NCBI GenBank assembly: GCA_964419545.1
Contig: CAYQQU010000007.1
Coordinates: forward strand, 85,395-149,394
Direction of reading: 5' to 3'
Origin: CAYQQU01 sp964419545
GTDB lineage: Bacteria > Bacteroidota > Bacteroidia > Chitinophagales > Saprospiraceae
Length of the DNA: 64,000 bases
Made by a program: the position numbers and the translations under genes. The notes under the pieces were generated by a model. The model did no database searches, was not told the origin of the DNA, and saw only the letters and a program-made list of their open reading frames with translations. Of this stretch, positions 59,833 to 64,000 are shown piece after piece. Numbering within the stretch: the stretch's first letter is position 1; every line of letters begins with the position of its first letter.

Positions 59833-59996
59833 AGAGCTTGTTTGGAGGTAGTCATTTTGGCTGCAAAACCCAGCTTTTGGAACCTCCCTGTGGCATTTTT
59901 CCGGCCCGTAGCGCTGCTATGAGCCGGAAAAATCCCTTCGGGAGAACCCAAAATCTGAGTTTTTCGCTTCAAAAGCACTACCTCCAAACAAGCTCT
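59833..59996. mobile_element. Palindromic MITE-like element, copy 2
   Basis: This copy is identical to 16028-16191 over all 164 bases. If the element is taken as 59834-59995, the bases on both sides are the direct repeat TCA; at the other copy they are TTA. Two different 3-base target duplications (form TNA) show two separate insertions of the same sequence. It lies between the Nudix and hemD genes and disrupts neither. Confidence 0.9.
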
Positions 59997-60028
59997 CAGG
60001 TTTCTTTCTCCCTTATTTGAAGCAGCAG

Positions 60029-60820
60029 TTATTCTTCGATTGGCTGGTTGGATTTTTGCAGGTAATTCTCCAGCGCCATCGTCATGGAAGGCACCTTGGG
60101 CGCCGGGGCCTGGATGTTGATGGTCAGCCCCCGTTCTTTTACGGCTTCGCAAGTGCTGTTGCCAAAGACAGCGATGCGCGTTTCATTTTGTTTGAAGTCG
60201 GGAAAATTGTCGTAGAGCGATTTGATGCCCAGCGGGCTGAAGAAGACCAGTACGTCATACGTAACGTCACTCAGATCCGACAGGTCGCTGCTCACGGTTT
60301 GGTACATCATGCCGTCCTTCCAGTCGAAGCCGTTTTCGTCGAGGAAGGTCGACACCGCCTTGGCGCCGAGGTTGGAACAGGGAAGCAGGAACTTCTCTTT
60401 GTTCTTGTGTTTCTTCAGCGCCGGAGCGAGGTCCTGAATAGTGCGTTTCCCGCTGAATACCTTGCGTTTGCGATAGACGATAAATTTTTGCAGGTAGTTG
60501 GCGATCGCTTCCGTCATGCAAAAGTAGCGGGTCTCTTGCGGCATTTTGATGCGCAGCTCTTCACAGATGCGAAAAAAATGGTCAACGGCGTTTTTGCTGG
60601 TAAGGATAATCGAGGTGTATTCATCGGGGCGGATGCGCGTTTTGCGAAATTCTTTACCCGAAACCGGTTCTACGTGAATAAAAGGCCGCCAGTCTATTTG
60701 CAGGCCGTATTTTTTTTCTAATTCATAGTACGGGGATCTTTCTGGTTTGGGCTGAGAAATCAGGATGGTCTTAACATGCTTGTAAGTCTCTTCCTTCGCT
60801 TTACTTGTTGTCACTGCCAT
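60029..60820 (-). CDS. hemD: Uroporphyrinogen-III synthase
   Basis: HemD closes the linear tetrapyrrole hydroxymethylbilane to uroporphyrinogen III, in heme, siroheme and B12 synthesis. The 263-residue protein has the two-domain fold expected; visible segments are ILTSKNAVDHFF (first domain) and VLVFFSPLGIKSLYDNF followed by RIAVFGNSTCEAVKERGL (second domain). The family varies greatly in sequence, so the call rests on these and on the neighbour: in Bacteroidota hemD commonly lies beside DUF4271, as here, 43 bases apart. Other hem genes are absent. Confidence 0.85.
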   Translation of the reverse strand: MAVTTSKAKEETYKHVKTILISQPKPERSPYYELEKKYGLQIDWRPFIHVEPVSGKEFRKTRIRPDEYTSIILTSKNAVDHFFRICEELRIKMPQETRYFCMTEAIANYLQKFIVYRKRKVFSGKRTIQDLAPALKKHKNKEKFLLPCSNLGAKAVSTFLDENGFDWKDGMMYQTVSSDLSDLSDVTYDVLVFFSPLGIKSLYDNFPDFKQNETRIAVFGNSTCEAVKERGLTINIQAPAPKVPSMTMALENYLQKSNQPIEE

Positions 60821-60863
60821 TCACTAATTGGTTTTTTCCAACTTTTTGCATCGCCCGTTTCCC

Positions 60864-61796
60864 TTACAACTGCCTAGTAATCAGTTTTATTAAGATAAGG
60901 ACAGGTGCGATTTCGACGGTGCAAATATACAACAAAAAGTGAAAAGTATGAAAGGCTAAATATTGCCCCGCCAAGAATAGGGCGCGCAGGGTGCGAAATA
61001 AGAGCACTAAACCCATCAGCCCGAGGGCCCCGTACAAGGCATAAGCCGTCGTATTTTCCGGCCCGTAGACGATCAGCAGGTTGGCCGGCAACAATGCTAC
61101 GCCGAGCAGAATGCCGAAAATGACGATCATAAAGCTGTAGGTGCTCGTCTCCTTTTCTACCGGGAAAACCCCGCCGATGAAGCTCAAGAGCAAATGTTTC
61201 AGCACGACCAGCAGTGCGATGCCTGCGAAACAGAAAAGAAAATCAAACAATGGCCGCGAGGTGAGTGTATACCCGTAATGACGAACAACCAATAAGGCGA
61301 GTATGCCGGCGTTGATCAGAAAGAAAACATAAAACAGGTAAAACGGAGCGGCGCGCCCCGATTCGGTGTCCCGCTGAGCCTGGTTGAGCATGTTGTCGCT
61401 GAGGAAGGCCTGGAACGCCCGCCGAAAATAGCCTCGAAAAAGAGAAAGCAAGGACGCAAATAACAGCAACAATGCAATGGTCGTTATGAAGAAGAAACGC
61501 TGAAAACTATCTTCGCGGGATAAGTCGCGCCGCCGGGGCGCCGGCTCCACCTTTTCCGCGGAAGGGGCGATGAGGTCGAACGGGTTGCCCGTGCCCCGCG
61601 TTTGGCTCAGCTCATCCAGCGCCTGCGCGGCTTCTTCGCGCTCCAGGCGAGGAATCAGCTCGAAAGGATTGCGCTCAGCCTGACCGGCTACGGAGACGGT
61701 CGCAGCCAAAAAAAACAAAGCAGCCCAGCCGGATAAGCGCAGTACAGAATTCAAAAGCGTGATTTTTTTTGGATCAATTGAGGCAAAGGTAAGCAT
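60864..61796 (-). CDS. DUF4271 membrane protein
   Basis: The 310-residue protein matches DUF4271, a Bacteroidota membrane family of unknown function found next to hemD. About seven to eight hydrophobic spans lie after a long N-terminal region (FFFITTIALLLLFASLLSLF near 105-125 and further spans to the end). It may start later than ATG 61796: two perfect -7 elements on the minus strand (61808-61801 and 61791-61784) lie at or after that codon, and a signal-like segment follows near residue 15. The order DUF4271 then hemD suggests one transcription unit. Confidence 0.8.
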   Translation of the reverse strand: MLTFASIDPKKITLLNSVLRLSGWAALFFLAATVSVAGQAERNPFELIPRLEREEAAQALDELSQTRGTGNPFDLIAPSAEKVEPAPRRRDLSREDSFQRFFFITTIALLLLFASLLSLFRGYFRRAFQAFLSDNMLNQAQRDTESGRAAPFYLFYVFFLINAGILALLVVRHYGYTLTSRPLFDFLFCFAGIALLVVLKHLLLSFIGGVFPVEKETSTYSFMIVIFGILLGVALLPANLLIVYGPENTTAYALYGALGLMGLVLLFRTLRALFLAGQYLAFHTFHFLLYICTVEIAPVLILIKLITRQL

Positions 61797-61873
61797 CCGA
61801 CAAAAATAAATCGACGACGGGTTGCGAAAAATGCGGTCCTGCGCGCCTTGCTTTTCGCGATCCCGCTAGCGTT

Positions 61874-63172
61874 ATGAAGAACAGCACCATTTTACGGGTC
61901 GTTATTTTGGGGGCAATCGCCATTGTCGGCATCATTGCCATGCAGTCCTATTGGGTGATCAGCACCTGGAACATCAACGAAGAAGAATTTCACAAAAAAG
62001 TGAACCTCGCGCTGATCAGGACAGCGCAGTCGCTCGCCGCTTTTAACGGCACAGAGCTGCCTTCCCGCAATATTGTGCGGCAGCGCACTTCGAATTATTA
62101 CGTGGTGAATACCGAATACGAAATCAACACCACCCTGTTGCAGTATTACCTGCAACAGGAATTCCGGGAGCTGGCCTTGAATATCGATTTCGAGTACGCC
62201 GTTTTTGATTGCACCACCGACGAAATGGTGTACGGCGGATACGTGAGCTATTCCAATAAAAAAATCGACGACCTCGTTCTCGGCGACCTGCCCAAATCGG
62301 AATCGGAAGACCTGAATTATTATTTCGGGGTCAAATTCCCGTCGCTTTCCGGTTTTCTGCTGGGTAAAATACAACTGGCGATCGTGCTGTCGGGCATCCT
62401 GCTGATCACCGTCGTCTTTTTCGCTTATTCCATGTTCGTGATCCTGCGCCAAAAGCGCCTCTCTGAAATGCAGAAGGATTTCATCAACAATATGACCCAC
62501 GAATTCAAAACGCCGATCTCCACCATCCGGGTGTCGGCGGATGTTTTTCTCAATCACCCCCTGATCCGTTCCGACGCGCGGCTGCGCCAGTACGCCGGCA
62601 TCATCAGCGAACAAAACCTGCGTCTCAACCGGCAGGTGGAGAAAGTGCTGCAACTGGCCCGCATCGAAAAAGGGAAACTCGAGCTGAAGCGCGAATGGCT
62701 CAACCTCCGGGAAATTATCGAGGATGCCGTAAATAGCGCCTCCGTCCAGGTAGAGAAGCTCGGAGGTGAGCTGACCTGCCGCCTGGACCGGCGCCCGCTC
62801 TGTATTTACGCCGATCGCTTTCACCTTACCAATATCCTTTATAACTTGCTCGATAACGCCACCAAATATCACCGCGGCCGCCCCCGGATCGTCGTGACTT
62901 CCAGCCAGGAGCCGGGGCGTATCGTGCTGAAAATTGCCGACCGGGGCATCGGTATTTCCCGCGAACAGCTGAGCCGCGTCTTCGAGAAGTTCTATCGCAT
63001 CCCCACCGGCGATATTCACAATATTAAAGGTTTCGGCCTCGGGCTGTACTACGTGAAAAGTATCTGCGAGGCCCACGGCTGGGAAGTAAACCTGGACAGC
63101 GAACCTGGCCGGGGAACAACCGTCTCCGTTGCTTTTCCGGCCGGCGCCGCCAAGCAAAATACTAACCCATGA
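61874..63172 (+). CDS. Sensor histidine kinase
   Basis: The 432-residue kinase has two spans (about 7-29 and 165-190) around a periplasmic sensor region of about 135 residues. The cytosolic part has the H box MTHEFKTPISTI (phosphorylated His209), then the N, G1, F and G2 boxes (NLLDNATKYHRG, DRGIGI, FEKFYR, GFGLGLYY). The sensor region shows no recognised domain, so the signal is unknown. The response regulator overlaps it by four bases (ATGA), so both are co-translated. No other target genes are evident nearby. Confidence 0.93.
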   Translation: MKNSTILRVVILGAIAIVGIIAMQSYWVISTWNINEEEFHKKVNLALIRTAQSLAAFNGTELPSRNIVRQRTSNYYVVNTEYEINTTLLQYYLQQEFRELALNIDFEYAVFDCTTDEMVYGGYVSYSNKKIDDLVLGDLPKSESEDLNYYFGVKFPSLSGFLLGKIQLAIVLSGILLITVVFFAYSMFVILRQKRLSEMQKDFINNMTHEFKTPISTIRVSADVFLNHPLIRSDARLRQYAGIISEQNLRLNRQVEKVLQLARIEKGKLELKREWLNLREIIEDAVNSASVQVEKLGGELTCRLDRRPLCIYADRFHLTNILYNLLDNATKYHRGRPRIVVTSSQEPGRIVLKIADRGIGISREQLSRVFEKFYRIPTGDIHNIKGFGLGLYYVKSICEAHGWEVNLDSEPGRGTTVSVAFPAGAAKQNTNP

Positions 63173-63858
63173 GCGCCCACCTCTTATATGTGGAAGACGA
63201 CGAAAGCCTGAGCTTCGTCACCCGCGACAACCTGGAACTGCAGGGCTACCGGATCACTTATTGCGAAGACGGCCGGCAGGCCTTGCGCGCTATCCGGGAA
63301 GGGGACTTCGACCTGTGTATCCTCGACGTGATGCTGCCGGAGGTTGACGGGTTTACAGTGGCCAAAGAGATCCGTAAGTTCGACCGGCAGGTGCCTATCC
63401 TTTTTCTTACCGCAAAATCTTTGAAAGAAGACCGCCTGCACGGGCTGCGCATCGGTGGTGACGACTACATCACCAAACCTTTCAGCATCGAGGAACTGAT
63501 CCTGAAAATCGAGATTTTCCTGCGCCGCAGCCAGGTGAATATACCTGCCGCCTCCCGCATGATACGCCTCGGTCGCTATGCGTTTGACCATCGCAACCTG
63601 GAACTTCGCCTCGGTGAGAACGTCCGGCGACTCACTCAGAAGGAAGCCGATCTGCTGCGCTTTTTTCTGGATCATCCCAACGAAATCCTCAAACGATCCG
63701 CCATCCTCCAAAAAGTATGGGGGCAGGACGATTACTTCCTCGGCCGCAGCCTGGATGTCTTCATTTCCCGCCTGCGCAAATATCTGGCGGACGATCCGGA
63801 CGTCCAGATCGAAAATATCCACGGCGTCGGCTTTCGGCTATCCTGCGAGCACCAATAG
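63169..63858 (+). CDS. OmpR-family response regulator
   Basis: The 229-residue regulator has a receiver domain (about 1-120; VEDDES acid pair, phospho-Asp53 in CILDVMLP, conserved Lys in YITKPFS) and a C-terminal winged helix of the OmpR/PhoB type (LTQKEADLLRFFLDHPNEIL, and DVFISRLRKYL near the end). It is the partner of the kinase upstream. DNA targets are not known. Confidence 0.93.
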   Translation: MSAHLLYVEDDESLSFVTRDNLELQGYRITYCEDGRQALRAIREGDFDLCILDVMLPEVDGFTVAKEIRKFDRQVPILFLTAKSLKEDRLHGLRIGGDDYITKPFSIEELILKIEIFLRRSQVNIPAASRMIRLGRYAFDHRNLELRLGENVRRLTQKEADLLRFFLDHPNEILKRSAILQKVWGQDDYFLGRSLDVFISRLRKYLADDPDVQIENIHGVGFRLSCEHQ

Positions 63859-63911
63859 CGCCAATCCTCGAAGCGAACGCATTAACCCGGTGAGCGAATA
63901 CTCCAAAAAAG

Positions 63912-63943
63912 AAGGCGGCGCCTCCGTACGGAGACGCCGCCTT
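63912..63943 (+). terminator. Terminator after the two-component system
   Basis: AAGGCGGCG (63912-63920) and CGCCGCCTT (63935-63943) pair, with one mismatch and then the perfect palindrome CTCCGTACGGAG inside. It starts 54 bases after the regulator's stop codon. Confidence 0.8.
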
Positions 63944-64000
63944 GCTTTATGCTTTACTTAACCATCCGGTGAGGATGGCCAGTGGTCTGGCATTATTCCA

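Noticed and set aside
63958..64000. Possible 3' end of a minus-strand gene reaching the window edge (stop TAA at 63960-63958)
   Set aside because: Only about 13 codons are visible, too few to judge.

Overview
The window reads as chromosomal DNA of a marine-type Bacteroidota, most likely the class Saprospiria (Lewinella or Phaeodactylibacter-like). Pointers are promoters of the Bacteroidota type (TTG, about 20 bases, then TAnnTTTG), starts without Shine-Dalgarno motifs, cargo with type IX secretion C-terminal domains, a DUF5723 outer-membrane protein, DUF4271 next to HemD, a Bacteroidota-type RpoN, and exported proteins with Gln after the predicted signal-peptide cleavage site. The genus is an inference. 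Most of the window is GC-rich; 10.8-16.3 kb is visibly AT-richer.

Layout. 0-6.5 kb holds housekeeping genes: serA (5' end cut by the window), nadB, a GT4 glycosyltransferase, lgt and mtaB. 6.5-10.7 kb holds an outer-membrane barrel and a lipoprotein/DUF5723 pair. 10.9-18.7 kb is a metal-homeostasis cassette: a MerC-like protein, a LolD/FtsX-type ABC pair with a histidine-rich insert, DUF3299, DUF1826, a COG0523 GTPase and a TonB-dependent receptor. A perfect 7-1-7 palindrome of Fur/Zur architecture overlaps its first promoter. 18.7-23.6 kb has a lipid A-type acyltransferase and a large secreted M36 protease. 23.6-29.0 kb is a minus-strand run: TPR-like lipoprotein, thioredoxin, thiL, type II glutaminyl cyclase, ALDH8-like dehydrogenase. 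29-39.7 kb has the DUF1800/DUF1501 pair, a GH25 lysozyme-like lipoprotein, a class III aminotransferase, rpoN, an aminopeptidase P, rlmN and a PfkB kinase. 39.7-46.4 kb holds tRNA-Asn, several palindromic elements, a type IX cargo gene broken by an in-frame TGA, bshA and a second large type IX cargo gene. 46.4-64 kb has a MerR/B12-domain regulator, a SPOR-like coiled-coil protein, two tandem acyl-CoA synthetases, a 40-residue membrane protein, PpiD, icmF, a patatin, a Nudix hydrolase, hemD, DUF4271 and a two-component system.

The most notable non-coding content is a set of palindromic, non-autonomous elements. Two copies of a 162-bp element with 3-bp target duplications are identical although 43.8 kb apart. 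Three unrelated long palindromes sit at 40.06, 45.88 and 46.22 kb, and shorter hairpins recur. The glutaminyl cyclase and the Gln-first exported proteins form a second theme, and the zinc-type cassette with its operator a third. I saw no CRISPR array, rRNA, phage genes or complete insertion sequence.
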